DNA of 64,000 nucleotides, from the NCBI RefSeq assembly GCF_003217095.1, contig NZ_QJSR01000003.1:181375-245374 (forward strand), read 5' to 3'. Position 1 is the first letter of the stretch. Each line of letters opens with the position of its first letter. This stretch comes from Rhizobium sp. PP-CC-3A-592 (GTDB taxonomy: Bacteria; Pseudomonadota; Alphaproteobacteria; Rhizobiales; Rhizobiaceae). Made by a program: the position numbers and the translations under genes. Shown here piece after piece: positions 34,064-46,403 of the stretch. The notes beneath the pieces are model-generated. The model saw nothing but the letters and a program-made list of their open reading frames with translations, was not told where the DNA came from and did not search any database.

Positions 34064-34852
34064 ATGACGCATGATCTCGACGCCCGCTTTGCTCTCGCGC
34101 AGACGATCGCCCGCAACGCCGGCGCTGTCGCTCTCGACTATTTCAACCGCCGCGAAACGCTGGTCATCGAAACCAAGCGCGACGCGCAGGACGTCGTCTC
34201 GATCGCCGACCGGGAGGTCGAGAACCTGATCCGCGCCGCGGTGGCCGACGCCCACCCGGATGACGGATTTCTCGGCGAGGAATACGGCCTTGCCACGGGT
34301 GCCTCCGGCTATACCTGGGTGGTCGATCCGATCGACGGCACCAGCCCCTTCGTCAACGGCATGCCGAGCTGGTGCGTTTCCATCGCGGTCCTGCATGACA
34401 GCAAGCCGGTTATCGGCGTGATCTATGCGCCCTGCTTCGATGAGCTCTACGCCGCGGCCATGGGCAAAGGCGCCGTGCTCAACGGCCGGGTGCTGACCCT
34501 CGATCCGTCACGCACCATCCGCAACGCCGTCACCGGCATCGGCGCCAACAATTACGTCACGCCGGCTTTCGTCGGCAAGATGGTGGAAACGCTGATGGAA
34601 GCCGGCGGCAATTTCATCCGCAATGGGTCGGGCGCACTGATGCTTGCCTATGTCGCAGCCGGCCGGCTGGTCGGCTATTACGAACCCTATATGCACGCCT
34701 GGGATTGCCTTGCCGGCTACTGCCTCGTGACGGAGGCCGGCGGCTGGCACCATCCCTTCCCCGTCGACGGCGAGCAGCTGACCCGCGGCGCCCCGGTATT
34801 GGCCGCGGCTCCCGGCGCCGTGGACGATCTACGGCGCATTGCCGGGGTCTAG
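34064..34852 (+). CDS. Inositol-monophosphatase-family phosphatase
   Basis: 262-residue Mg-dependent phosphatase. Metal-binding motifs are GEEYG (E near 69), WVVDPIDGTSPFVNG (the D-P-I-D-G-T signature) and HAWDCLAGYCLV. The fold is shared by inositol-1-phosphatase, histidinol-phosphatase and CysQ; the sequence does not fix which. AAGGA lies 9 bases before the ATG at 34064. As the last gene of the transporter operon it may remove phosphate from an imported phosphorylated substrate, which supports a sugar- or polyol-phosphate ligand (inference). Confidence 0.92.
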   Translation: MTHDLDARFALAQTIARNAGAVALDYFNRRETLVIETKRDAQDVVSIADREVENLIRAAVADAHPDDGFLGEEYGLATGASGYTWVVDPIDGTSPFVNGMPSWCVSIAVLHDSKPVIGVIYAPCFDELYAAAMGKGAVLNGRVLTLDPSRTIRNAVTGIGANNYVTPAFVGKMVETLMEAGGNFIRNGSGALMLAYVAAGRLVGYYEPYMHAWDCLAGYCLVTEAGGWHHPFPVDGEQLTRGAPVLAAAPGAVDDLRRIAGV

Positions 34853-34913
34853 CACCGTCTCAGCCGCGGGCAGCACGCAGAATCATGCGGCCCGCGGACC
34901 ATGTCCCTTCTCG

Positions 34914-36185
34914 TCACGCGTCCCGTGCCGACCGCAGCGTATGCGTCCCAAGCATGGCAAGGGCGCCGACGAAGCCGACGGCGGCGAAAGCGTAAAAGCC
35001 CCACGGATGCCCCATGCCGAGCGACACGAGCGTTCCACCGACCAGCGGACCGGCAATGGCACCAAGGCGGCCGACGCCTGCCGACATGCCGAGCGCGGTG
35101 GCCCGGATGGCAGGCGGGTGGTTTGCCGCGGTGAAGGCATAGACGAGGACCTGGGCCGAAAAGACGAAGCAACCGGTCATGAACACCAAGGGATACAGCA
35201 AGCCGACCGGGGTTTTCACCGAGAGGATGGCCAGCAGGACGCCGCCGCAGACGAACCACAACACCGCGGCCCGCTTCAGGCCGATCGTGTCGCCGACGCG
35301 CCCGGCGACGATCAGACCGACGACGGCACCCGCATTGAGAAGCAGAAGCAGCCAGAGCCCGCGTTCAAGCCCGTAGTCGGCGGCGACCATCATCGCCGGA
35401 AGCCAGGTGTTCAGCGCGTAGACCAGCAGAAGTCCCATGAAGGACGTCACCCAGATGGCGATGCTGTTGCGCAGGATCGGCGGGCGAAGAAGGGTGGCGA
35501 TCGACGGCCGCTCCTCCGGCTGACCGGCCATCGGCGCGCCGATCTCGAGACCGAAGGCATCGGCAATCTGGCGGGCCTCCTCGGCTCGACCCTTGGCGAG
35601 CAGGAAGGCCGGAGATTCCGGCAGGTAACGGATCATCAGGGGGACGAGCACGAAACCGGGAACGGCGCCTGCGAAGAACATGGCGCGCCAGCCGAGCGAT
35701 GGCAGAAGCAATAGACCGAGAAGGGCCGTCGAAACGGCACCGACATGATAGCCGGTCATGACCGTGGTCGAGGCCTTGCCGGCCTTGCCGCGTGAAAACT
35801 CCGTAACCATGGCGATGGCTGTCGGCAAGCAGCCGCCCAGACCGAAGCCGGCGAGGAAACGGAAGATACCGAGCTGCCACCAGTTCTGCGCCAGGCCACA
35901 GGCAAGCGTCAGCAGCGAGAAGGCGGCAACCGCCCAGATCATCACCTTGCGGCGGCCGAGGCTGTCTGTCGCGATACCGATCGACAGCGCCCCGAGCGTC
36001 ATGCCGACAAGGCTGATGGTCGACACGAACGTTGCTTCCGGCGCCGTCATCCACGGCGTTTCACCGCCCGTCAACGTCGGGATCAACGCGCCCAGCACCA
36101 CAAGATCGAAGCCGTCCAGCACCACAGCGGCCCAACAGAGTGTCGCGACCCATCCGACCGCGACGCCGCTCTTTCCGATTGTCAT
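34914..36185 (-). CDS. MFS transporter, aromatic acid:H+ symporter (AAHS) type
   Basis: 423-residue, 12-helix facilitator. The helix 1 motif VVLDGFDLVVLGALIP is diagnostic of PcaK/BenK/MhpT-like AAHS transporters, and loop 2-3 DSLGRRKVM is the general MFS signature. The substrate is likely an aromatic or other small carboxylate, imported with protons. No aromatic ring-cleavage gene is nearby. The closest upstream gene on the same strand, 285 bases away, is a class III aminotransferase, so an amino-carboxylate substrate is possible. Confidence 0.9.
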   Translation of the reverse strand: MTIGKSGVAVGWVATLCWAAVVLDGFDLVVLGALIPTLTGGETPWMTAPEATFVSTISLVGMTLGALSIGIATDSLGRRKVMIWAVAAFSLLTLACGLAQNWWQLGIFRFLAGFGLGGCLPTAIAMVTEFSRGKAGKASTTVMTGYHVGAVSTALLGLLLLPSLGWRAMFFAGAVPGFVLVPLMIRYLPESPAFLLAKGRAEEARQIADAFGLEIGAPMAGQPEERPSIATLLRPPILRNSIAIWVTSFMGLLLVYALNTWLPAMMVAADYGLERGLWLLLLLNAGAVVGLIVAGRVGDTIGLKRAAVLWFVCGGVLLAILSVKTPVGLLYPLVFMTGCFVFSAQVLVYAFTAANHPPAIRATALGMSAGVGRLGAIAGPLVGGTLVSLGMGHPWGFYAFAAVGFVGALAMLGTHTLRSARDA

Positions 36186-36394
36186 TTTCTCTCCTTCCCA
36201 AGCCTATATCGACGGGAGAGAAGCACTCCGCCTTCTCGTTCCCCGCGCGGGCCGAAAGCGCGAGCGTCAAGCATCGCGGCGCATTCTCTCGTCCTGATAA
36301 CGGACCGTGGCCTTTCCCATCTGCGAAAAATTCACACGTCCGCCCTCCGGCTCCGATATTGCAGGGATCCTCCGGTTCGGTAAAATGAGTTTTT

Positions 36395-36417
36395 CTCGCG
36401 GATTGATAACCCGCGAG
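36395..36417. repeat. Hairpin between aminotransferase and AAHS genes
   Basis: Inverted repeat CTCGCGG (36395-36401) / CCGCGAG (36411-36417) with a 9-nt loop, downstream of the aminotransferase stop on the minus strand. It could be a transcription end or part of the AAHS promoter. There is no abutting U-tract on the minus strand. Confidence 0.35.
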
Positions 36418-36470
36418 TTATGGTCGCTCCGGAAAGTGCGGCAGGTCCGGCGGAGATATCCTGCTCAGAG

Positions 36471-37853
36471 TTACGCCAGCCCCTCCGCGGCGACGGCGCC
36501 CGTCAGGCGGTCGAGCGTGCGCCCCATGCGGGTCATGATCTCGGTGATATCTTCCGGCGTCACGATCAGGGGCGGGCAAAGGGCCAGCTGATCGCCGATC
36601 GCCCGGAAGATCAATCCCTCTTCATGGCCAATGGTGGAGGCCAAGGCGCCGGCACGGCCGAGCTTGTCGAACGGCTTGCGCGTCACCTTGTCGGCGACCA
36701 GTTCGACGGCGCCGATAAGGCCGGCACCTCGCGCTTCGCCCACCAGCGGATGATCCGCAAAGGCCTGGAGGCCCGCTTGGAACTGTGCCTCAAGACGGGC
36801 GGCATTGCCCATCAGGTCGCGCTCCTCGATGATCGCGAGGTTTTCGAGCGCGACGGCAGTTGCCACCGGATGACCGGAGGCGGTGTAGCCGTGGCCGAAC
36901 ATGCCGATCTTCTCCGAGTTGTCGGCGATTGCCTGATAGATCGGGTCCGAAAACAGGACCGCGGCCAGCGGCATGTAGGACGAGGTGATCTGCTTCGACA
37001 GCGTCATGATGTCGGGCGTGAAGCCGTATTTCTGGCAACCGAACGGCGTCCCCAGACGCCCGAAGCCGCAGATGACCTCGTCGGAAGCGATCAGGATGTC
37101 ATGGGCGCGGCAGATCCGCTCCACACCTTCCCAATATCCGACCGGCGGCGGCATCACGCCGCCTGCCGCCATCAGCGGCTCACCGATGAAGGCAGCGATC
37201 GTGTCGGCGCCTTCGGTTGCAATGACCATCTCGAGTTCGGCGAGCAGCCTTGCGGTGAAGGCGGCCTCGTCTTCGCCGGGCGCCCCGAAGCGGTAGAAAT
37301 GCGGGCAGGTCAGATGATGCACAGGGATGGCCGGCAGGTCGAAGTCGCGGTGGTTGGTGGGCAGGCCGGTCAGGCTGCCGGAGGCGACCGTTATGCCGTG
37401 ATAGCCCTTGATACGGGACAGGAACTTCTTCTTGTTCGGCCGGCCGAGCGCATTGTTCATGTACCACACCATCTTGACGATCGTGTCGTTGGCTTCCGAA
37501 CCCGACGAGGTGAAGAAGGCGCGGGAGATGTTCGGCGGCGTCATCTCGACCAGCTTCTCGGCAAGCCGGATCGAGGGCTCGTGCGATTTCGACGAGAACG
37601 TATGATAGTAGGGCAGCTTCAGCATCTGCCGGTGGGCGGCCTCGGCGAGCCGGGGCTCGGAAAAGCCGACGGCGACGGACCACAGGCCGGCCAGCCCCTC
37701 GATATATTCCTTGCCGGTGTTGTCGTAGACCCGGATGCCCTCGCCGCGATCGATCACCAGCGGCCCGGTCCGTTCATGCTGGCGCATGTTCGTGTTGGGG
37801 TGCAGCACATTGGCGATATCGGCGTCGGCAAGGGAATTTGAGAGAGGCGTCAT
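36471..37853 (-). CDS. Class III (omega-type) PLP aminotransferase
   Basis: 460-residue PLP enzyme. Motifs include FFTSSGSEANDTIVKMVW, SRIKGYHGITVASGSLTG (in part: YHGITVASGS), the cofactor aspartate D258 in IASDEVICGFGR, and the Schiff-base lysine K287 in TLSKQITSSY. The family transfers amino groups from beta-alanine, putrescine, GABA or similar omega-amines to pyruvate or 2-oxoglutarate; the exact donor cannot be read. The ATG at 37853 has only a weak ribosome-binding site. The AAHS-type MFS downstream could import its substrate. Confidence 0.92.
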   Translation of the reverse strand: MTPLSNSLADADIANVLHPNTNMRQHERTGPLVIDRGEGIRVYDNTGKEYIEGLAGLWSVAVGFSEPRLAEAAHRQMLKLPYYHTFSSKSHEPSIRLAEKLVEMTPPNISRAFFTSSGSEANDTIVKMVWYMNNALGRPNKKKFLSRIKGYHGITVASGSLTGLPTNHRDFDLPAIPVHHLTCPHFYRFGAPGEDEAAFTARLLAELEMVIATEGADTIAAFIGEPLMAAGGVMPPPVGYWEGVERICRAHDILIASDEVICGFGRLGTPFGCQKYGFTPDIMTLSKQITSSYMPLAAVLFSDPIYQAIADNSEKIGMFGHGYTASGHPVATAVALENLAIIEERDLMGNAARLEAQFQAGLQAFADHPLVGEARGAGLIGAVELVADKVTRKPFDKLGRAGALASTIGHEEGLIFRAIGDQLALCPPLIVTPEDITEIMTRMGRTLDRLTGAVAAEGLA

Positions 37854-38175
37854 GAAGGGTCTCGCGGAGGGGATGAGGGAAGACATCGTCGCGATCGGCG
37901 ATGTCAGGAACCGAGCGTGTTGCTGCGCCCGTCGGCAATGACATGGCCCATCGCACAGCCGGACATGGAGGGCGTGGCCTTCGCGGCGAAACGGCCCGTC
38001 CCGCTGATCGGTCCGTGCGTGCCTGAGCATGGGCGACGACCTCGGGAATAGCAAGACCGGTTCCCGGTACGCCGGTAATTTCCACGTGCTCTTCGCGATG
38101 AGCGAGGTCGTGCGGCGCCTTGGCTTGCGGCCCTCGGCGATCGCTTGCAGGCATGCTGCGGCTTGATCGAATTCT
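37854..38175. other. Intergenic region, no supported gene
   Basis: About 320 bases between the aminotransferase start and the DHA2 transporter stop. It should hold the aminotransferase promoter. I note an imperfect palindrome at 37882-37905 with arms GACATCG and CGATGTC about 30 bases before the aminotransferase start, a possible operator. No RNA gene or small protein is supported. Confidence 0.4.
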
Positions 38176-39705
38176 TCAGGCCGCGCTTTCGACCCCGACC
38201 TCGCTCACGTCGTGAGCGTTCGTCCTGAGGAAGACGAAGACCACGAGGGCGGTCAGAAGGGTGATGGCGGTCAGCAGGAGGAGCAGGTTGCTGAAGGCGT
38301 CCGAATAGAGCGACCTCAGCACTGCCCGATCAATTCCCTGTAAGGCATTCCCGGCAGCGCCGAGATCTCCGGCGGCAAGCCTTTGGGCGCTCGTCGCAAT
38401 GGTCGAGGGCATGGCGCTTCCCTTCAATCCGTCGGCAACCAGCATCGACAGGATCGCGCTGACGACCGCGAGCGCAACGCCTTCGCCGGCGACCCTCGTG
38501 GTGCTGAAAATGCCTGTGGCCATTCCCGCGCGCTCCTTGGGCACAACGCTGACCGCCAGGCCGTCCATCAGCCCCCAGGGAAAACTGATGCCTGTACCGA
38601 TCACCAGCATGGGCAAAGCGAGTGCAGAAACCGGAGCACCGACCGGGATCTGCGACAGCCAGAGCAGACCGGCGGCCGAGATCAGCAAACCCGTGCCGCA
38701 AATGGTGGCAGGGCGGAGCCAACGCGTCAGAAGTCCGGCTACGATCGGCAGGATCAGCAGCGGCGCGGAAAGCGCGATCATCAATGTCCCCGCCGCCGCT
38801 TCGCCCATACCCTCCACGCCGATGAAGCGCCCGGGAAGCAGGACCAGCAAGACGACGAAGCCATAGGCCGGAGCCGCCGCAAGCAGCTGAACGCCGACGA
38901 AGCGGGGGTAAGCGAACAACGAAAGGTCGAGCATAGGCCGGGAGACCGCGCGTTCCGTCGCCACGAACGCGAGAAGGAAGACGAGTGCGCCTGCCAGCAA
39001 CCCCAACACCATGCCATCACTCCAGCCGCGCTCGGGCGCCAGCAGAATGCCGTAGGTGAAGAGGCCGAGCGCCGCGGTGAAGGTGAGCGCACCGCCCCAG
39101 TCGAGCCCGCGAGACGCCGGATCCCGGCTCTCCTTCAGGGCGTACCAGCCGAACATGAAAGCGAGAACGGCAAAGACGACCACCGCCAGGAAGATACTGC
39201 GCCAGCCGAGTGCCTCGATCATCAGGCCCGAGGCCACCGGGCCAAGCGACAGGCCGACGCCAAAGCTGGTGCCGACGATGCTGAAGGCGCGAAGCCGCGC
39301 CGGCCCATCAAACGCCTGCGCCAGCGCGGCCATGCCGCCGGAAAACGCCGCCGCCGCTGCAAACCCCTGGGCTGCCCGCAAAAGATCAAACACCAGGATA
39401 TCTGTCGCAAAGACGAGCGCGAACGAGACCACGGCGAAGGATCCGACGCCCGCCAGGAAGATCCGCTTGCGGCCATAACTGTCTGCCAGGGCACCCGCTG
39501 CCATGAGGGTCGACCCGAAGGTGAGCATGAAGGCGTTCGTCACCCAGGCGATGGCAACCGGACTGCCGCCCAGCGCCCGCCCGATGGAGGGCAAGGCCAC
39601 CGCCGTGCCCGTGAACGTGAGGGGCATGGCGGCAGCGGCAAGGCAGACGGCCAGCAAAGCCAGCCATGTTCGAGATCCGTCAGACGCGCGGGATGAGAAT
39701 GACAT
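38176..39705 (-). CDS. MFS drug exporter, DHA2 (EmrB/QacA) type
   Basis: 509-residue transporter with 14 predicted helices. Typical DHA2 features are FTGTAVALPSIGRALGGSP, WVTNAFMLTFGSTLMAAGAL (in part: VTNAFMLTFGS), loop 2-3 DSYGRKRIF and the antiporter motif GTSFGVGLSLGPVASGLMIE (in part: GVGLSLGPVASG). It should export hydrophobic compounds using proton antiport. It is divergent from a LysR-family gene that is broken by an amber codon, so its control may be altered in this strain. Confidence 0.92.
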   Translation of the reverse strand: MSFSSRASDGSRTWLALLAVCLAAAAMPLTFTGTAVALPSIGRALGGSPVAIAWVTNAFMLTFGSTLMAAGALADSYGRKRIFLAGVGSFAVVSFALVFATDILVFDLLRAAQGFAAAAAFSGGMAALAQAFDGPARLRAFSIVGTSFGVGLSLGPVASGLMIEALGWRSIFLAVVVFAVLAFMFGWYALKESRDPASRGLDWGGALTFTAALGLFTYGILLAPERGWSDGMVLGLLAGALVFLLAFVATERAVSRPMLDLSLFAYPRFVGVQLLAAAPAYGFVVLLVLLPGRFIGVEGMGEAAAGTLMIALSAPLLILPIVAGLLTRWLRPATICGTGLLISAAGLLWLSQIPVGAPVSALALPMLVIGTGISFPWGLMDGLAVSVVPKERAGMATGIFSTTRVAGEGVALAVVSAILSMLVADGLKGSAMPSTIATSAQRLAAGDLGAAGNALQGIDRAVLRSLYSDAFSNLLLLLTAITLLTALVVFVFLRTNAHDVSEVGVESAA

Positions 39706-39853
39706 GGGTGTTCCCTAAAGCTGGAGAATGACACGCCAACACGCGCCCTCTTTCCGCTTCAGTATATTTATGATTGAATATTCGAAAATGGTCTCGTTCT
39801 TCCGGTCATAACGGATCGAAACGCTCGAATGGTGCGATAGTGGAGGGAAAGAC

Positions 39854-40777
39854 ATGGACCGTTTGACCGGCCTCGGGGCTTTCGTCCGCACGGCCGATCT
39901 CGGTAGTTTCGTTGCCGCCGGACGTGTTCTCGGCCTATCCCCGTCTGCCGTCGGCAAGGCTGTCACACGGCTGGAAAGTCAGTTGGGCGTGCGACTCTTT
40001 CAGCGCTCCACCCGCAGCCTGCGGCTGACGGAAGAAGGCCGCGCGTTTCATGAACGATGCCGCCACATCCTCGACGATCTCGACGACGCGCAGGAGACGC
40101 TGCTGCGGACCCGGGAAACCCCGCGCGGGCGGGTCAAGATCAGCGCGCCCATCGTCGCCTACCACCTGCTCCTGCCGGTGCTTTCGGAGTTTCTGTCGCT
40201 CTATCCGGAGATCGAACTCGATCTGGACTTCACCGACTGCATCGTGGATCTCATAGACGAAGGCGTTGATGTCGCTATCCGGAGCGGGCAATTGCCCGAC
40301 AGCCGCATCATGGTCCGCATGCTTCGGCCGTTCCGGATGCTCCTCTGCGCGTCACCCGCCTATCTGGAGAAACGCGGAACGCCGGCCTGCCCGCGCGACC
40401 TGTCCACCCATGTCGGGATCGGCTTTCGCTACCCCAATAGCGGCAAGATCCAGGACTGGCCCTTGATTCGTCCGGCGGGAGAGCCCGATGTCAGGATCCG
40501 TCACATCCTGACATGCAACAATATGGAGGCATTGCGCGGCGCCGTCCTGCGGGGGCTCGGCATCGGCTGCATGCCGGATTTTCTGGCCGCAGCCTCGCTC
40601 AGGAACGGTGAGCTTACGCCGCTGCTACTGGATCACCTTGATGCTCCCGGCCAGTTCAATCTGATCTAGCCTTCGAGCCGGCATCTTTCGCCTAAAGTGC
40701 GGGTTATCGTCGATTTCATCAGCAAGAGGCTGTTTTCCAGCGAATGTCAGCGTCTACCGGCGTCGCCAGATTCTTGA
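39854..40777 (+). pseudogene. LysR-family regulator interrupted by an amber codon
   Basis: The open part (39854-40669) encodes 271 residues with an N-terminal LysR HTH (1-60: FVRTADLGSFVAAGRVLGLS) and most of the effector domain, ending ...PGQFNLI. The next codon is TAG (40667-40669), and in the same frame the sequence continues PSSRHLSPKVRVIVDFIS to a TGA at 40775-40777. LysR proteins of this type normally read W-P-S/N-x-R-x-x-x-x-K-V-R here, so a TGG-to-TAG change is the simplest explanation. The intact form would have 307 residues, the usual length. The gene has a good GGAGGG site and is divergent from the DHA2 exporter. It may be a truncated active protein, a pseudogene or a sequencing error. 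Confidence 0.85.
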
Positions 40778-40870
40778 AGCTTCGAGACTCTTGAACACCG
40801 ACCGCTTACCCGCGAGCCTGTCGGCACGCAGGTTCCGTCCGAACCTGTCACCTGACAAGGACAGCAAGTG

Positions 40871-42373
40871 TCACGCGGCGGGGCGATTCGTCAGGCAGCG
40901 GGCAACGCAGTCCTTCCAGCCGTCGATGTCGGCCTGGCGCGCGCCGTCGCTATCTTCCGGCTCGAACCGGCGATCGCATTGCCAGGCGTCAGAAAATCCG
41001 GCCTGGTCGGGCCAGAGCCCGGCACGCGAGCCGGCAAGCCATGCCGCACCGAGAACGGTGGTTTCCAGCACGACAGGACGATCGACGGGTGCTGCAAGGA
41101 TGTCGGCGAGGCGCTGCATCGTCCAGTCGGAGGCGACCATGCCGCCATCGACCCGCAAGACCGTCCGCTCGCGCTTGTGGCCCCAGTCCTTCTTCATCGC
41201 TTCCAGAAGGTCGTGCGTCTGGTAGGCGACGCTTTCCAGCGCCGCACGTGCGAATTCGGCGGGTCCGGTCGCCCGCGTCAGGCCGAAGACGGCGCCGCGG
41301 GCATCGGGGTCCCAGTGCGGCGCGCCGAGGCCGGTGAAGGCCGGCACGAGGTAGACATGCTGATTCGGGTCCGCGGTCTTTGCCAGTTCCTCGGCCTCGG
41401 AGGACTTGGAGATGAAGCCCATTTCGTCGCGCAGCCATTGCACGGCCGCACCGGCGATGAAGATCGAGCCTTCCAGCGCATAGGTCGTCTTGCCGTCGAG
41501 ACGGTAGGCGATCGTGGTCAGGAGGCGGTTGGAGGAGACGACGCGGTCATCGCCCGTGTTGAGAAGCGCAAAGCAACCCGTTCCATAGGTTGATTTCAGC
41601 ATGCCCGGCGCAAAGCAGGCATTGCCGATGACAGCGGCCTGCTGATCGCCGGCCACCCCAAGGATCGGGATCTCCGCGCCGAAGATGGCGGGATCGGTCA
41701 CGCCGAAATCGGCCGCGCAATCCTTCACCTCCGGCAGCATCGCGCGCGGAACAGAGAGAATGTCGAGAAGCTCGTCGTCGAAACGGTTCTCGGAGATATC
41801 GTAGAGCAGTGTGCGCGAGGCGTTGGTGGCGTCGGTCACATGTACCCGCCCGCCCGTGAGCTTGTAGATGAGCCAGCTGTCGATGGTCCCGAAGCAGACC
41901 TCGCCTTTCTCGGCACGGGCGCGCAGGCCGTCCACCGTGTCGAGCAGCCAGGCGAGCTTCGTGCCGGAAAAATAAGGATCGATCAGAAGGCCGGTCTTCT
42001 CGGTGAACAGCGGCTCCAGCCCCCGCGCCTTCAGCTCGTCGCAGAAGCGCGCCGTGCGTCGGTCCTGCCAGACGATGGCGCGGTGAACCGGCTCGCCTGT
42101 CTCGCGATCCCAGACGACGATCGTCTCGCGCTGGTTGGTGATGCCGATCGCCGCGATATCGGTGGCCGCGATGCCGGCCTTCTCGATCGCCTTGCGGCTG
42201 GTGGAGAGCACGCTCTCCCAGATCTCCTCGGCATCATGCTCGACCCAGCCGGAATCCGGGAAGAATTGCTGGAATTCCTGGCCCGCAACGCCGGCTATGG
42301 CCATTTTCGCGTCGAAGATCATCGATCGGGTGGATGTCGTTCCCTGATCGATCGCCAGAATGTAACCGCTCAT
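40871..42373 (-). CDS. glpK: Glycerol kinase
   Basis: 500-residue FGGY kinase that makes sn-glycerol-3-phosphate from glycerol and ATP. The N-terminal phosphate loop is [12 protein letters not shown]. Further markers are [43 protein letters not shown] and the C-terminal [19 protein letters not shown] (in part: DGGMVASDW). The length matches the family. It is the last gene of the glycerol cluster, separated from glpV by a strong hairpin, so it may be expressed from its own promoter or by partial read-through. Confidence 0.97.
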   Translation of the reverse strand: MSGYILAIDQGTTSTRSMIFDAKMAIAGVAGQEFQQFFPDSGWVEHDAEEIWESVLSTSRKAIEKAGIAATDIAAIGITNQRETIVVWDRETGEPVHRAIVWQDRRTARFCDELKARGLEPLFTEKTGLLIDPYFSGTKLAWLLDTVDGLRARAEKGEVCFGTIDSWLIYKLTGGRVHVTDATNASRTLLYDISENRFDDELLDILSVPRAMLPEVKDCAADFGVTDPAIFGAEIPILGVAGDQQAAVIGNACFAPGMLKSTYGTGCFALLNTGDDRVVSSNRLLTTIAYRLDGKTTYALEGSIFIAGAAVQWLRDEMGFISKSSEAEELAKTADPNQHVYLVPAFTGLGAPHWDPDARGAVFGLTRATGPAEFARAALESVAYQTHDLLEAMKKDWGHKRERTVLRVDGGMVASDWTMQRLADILAAPVDRPVVLETTVLGAAWLAGSRAGLWPDQAGFSDAWQCDRRFEPEDSDGARQADIDGWKDCVARCLTNRPAA

Positions 42374-42488
42374 TCGTCCTCGTCTCCCCATCGACCGAGC
42401 CCACGCCCGTCCGGCGCGCGCATTGCCTTGTCCTTCCGCCCGCGCTTCCGGCAATGTCACTTGTCCGGGTGGGCGGCCGTCAATAAGA

Positions 42489-42515
42489 GGCCGGGGCACG
42501 TCTCGCGCCCCGGCC
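42489..42515 (-). terminator. Hairpin after glpV
   Basis: Perfect 9-bp stem GGCCGGGGC / GCCCCGGCC with a 9-nt loop, 20 bases past the glpV stop and before glpK. On the minus strand it is followed by TCTTATTG, a weak U-rich tract. It probably ends or attenuates the glp transporter transcript. Confidence 0.65.
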
Positions 42516-42534
42516 GTTGTCTAGCGGGTCAGTC

Positions 42535-44256
<1,722 letters not shown>

Positions 44257-44341
44257 GAGTAGTCCTCCTCTTAAGGTTTCTGCGATTGCGGTCACGGGCG
44301 CCAGGACCCTCCCCCGGCAAAACCCGTGTCGTTCAGATGCC

Positions 44342-44623
44342 TCAGACCAGCTTGAAGACGCCGATGGCGTAGACAACGGACAGGGCAAGAGCCCACCACA
44401 CGTTGGGACCGACAAGCCCCAGCCATGCAAGGTGAATGAAGGCGCTGCCGAGCAGCGACACGAAGAGGCGGTCTCCCCGTGTCGTCTCGAAGCGCAGGAT
44501 GCCGACGCGCGGATTGCCGCCGGGCGAAAGGAATTCCCAGATCCCCATGCCGACCAGCAGCGTCAGGATCGTCACGAAGAACAGGACCGTCGGCAGCGTC
44601 CACGCCATCCAGGAGAAGTTCAT
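44342..44623 (-). CDS. glpU: Small DUF2160 integral membrane protein of the glycerol ABC system
   Basis: 93-residue protein with two or three hydrophobic segments: LPTVLFFVTILTLLVGMGIW and FIHLAWLGLVGPNVWWALAL, plus a charged middle with RVGILRFETTRGDRLFVSLLG (in part: RFETTRGDRLF). This matches DUF2160, regularly found between permease and binding-protein genes of glycerol-type ABC operons. It lies ten bases downstream of glpQ. The exact role is unknown; it may assist complex assembly. Confidence 0.88.
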   Translation of the reverse strand: MNFSWMAWTLPTVLFFVTILTLLVGMGIWEFLSPGGNPRVGILRFETTRGDRLFVSLLGSAFIHLAWLGLVGPNVWWALALSVVYAIGVFKLV

Positions 44624-44633
44624 GTCGGTCTCC

Positions 44634-45512
44634 TTACACGCGGCCGAGGGCAAAGCCCTTGGCGATGTAGTTGCGGACGAAATAGATGACGATGGCGCCG
44701 GGGATGATGGTGAGCACGCCGGCTGCCGCCAGCACGCCCCAGTCCATGCCCGATGCCGAGACGGTGCGCGTCATGATGGCGGCGATCGGCTTTGCGTCCG
44801 TCGTCGTCAGCGTGCGGGCGATCAGAAGCTCGACCCAGGAAAACATGAAGCAGAAAAAGGCGGCGACACCGATGCCGGATGCGATCAAGGGAATGTAGAT
44901 CTTCACGAAGAAGCGCGGGAAGGAATAGCCGTCGATATAGGCGGTCTCGTCGATTTCCTTCGGCACGCCGGACATGAAGCCTTCAAGGATCCAGACGGCC
45001 AGCGGCACGTTGAACAGGCAGTGTGCAAGCGCCACGGCGATGTGCGTGTCGATGAGGCCGAAGGCCGAATAGAGCTGGAAGAACGGCAGGGCGAAGACAG
45101 CCGGCGGGGCCATGCGGTTGGTCAAGAGCCAGAAGAACAGGTGCTTGTCGCCGAGGAACCGGTAGCGCGAGAAGGCGTAGGCTGCGGGAAGTGCTGCCAG
45201 CACCGAGATCACCGTGTTCATGACCACATAGATGATCGAGTTGATGTAACCCTTGTACCAGGACGGATCGGTGAAGATCACCGCATAGTTCCGCAATGTC
45301 GGTTCATGCGGATAGAGCGAGAAGGTGCTGGTGATCTCCATGTTCGTCTTGAAGCTCATATTGACGAGCCAGTAGATCGGCAGGAGCAGGAAGACGATGT
45401 AGAGCGTCGGCACCAGCCAGGACAGGCTGATGCCTGTCGATGGAGCCGATGCGCGGCTGACCGTCGTCGATGTCGGCGTGTTGATGGCCGGATTGGTCAT
45501 TGCGGTGGTCAT
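44634..45512 (-). CDS. glpQ: Glycerol ABC transporter permease, MalG-type
   Basis: 292-residue membrane subunit. The N-terminal 25 residues are Thr/Ser/Pro-rich and cytoplasmic, then helix 1 is LVPTLYIVFLLLPIYWLV. The EAA loop reads VPKEIDETAYIDGYSFPRFF, followed by VKIYIPLIASGIGVAAFF and FSWVELLIARTLT. It pairs with glpP. The name here is the transporter gene of the rhizobial system, not the phosphodiesterase called GlpQ in E. coli. Confidence 0.93.
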   Translation of the reverse strand: MTTAMTNPAINTPTSTTVSRASAPSTGISLSWLVPTLYIVFLLLPIYWLVNMSFKTNMEITSTFSLYPHEPTLRNYAVIFTDPSWYKGYINSIIYVVMNTVISVLAALPAAYAFSRYRFLGDKHLFFWLLTNRMAPPAVFALPFFQLYSAFGLIDTHIAVALAHCLFNVPLAVWILEGFMSGVPKEIDETAYIDGYSFPRFFVKIYIPLIASGIGVAAFFCFMFSWVELLIARTLTTTDAKPIAAIMTRTVSASGMDWGVLAAAGVLTIIPGAIVIYFVRNYIAKGFALGRV

Positions 45513-45533
45513 GGTTTCTCCTCCCTCCCCGGA

Positions 45534-46400
<867 letters not shown>

Positions 46401-46403
46401 GGC

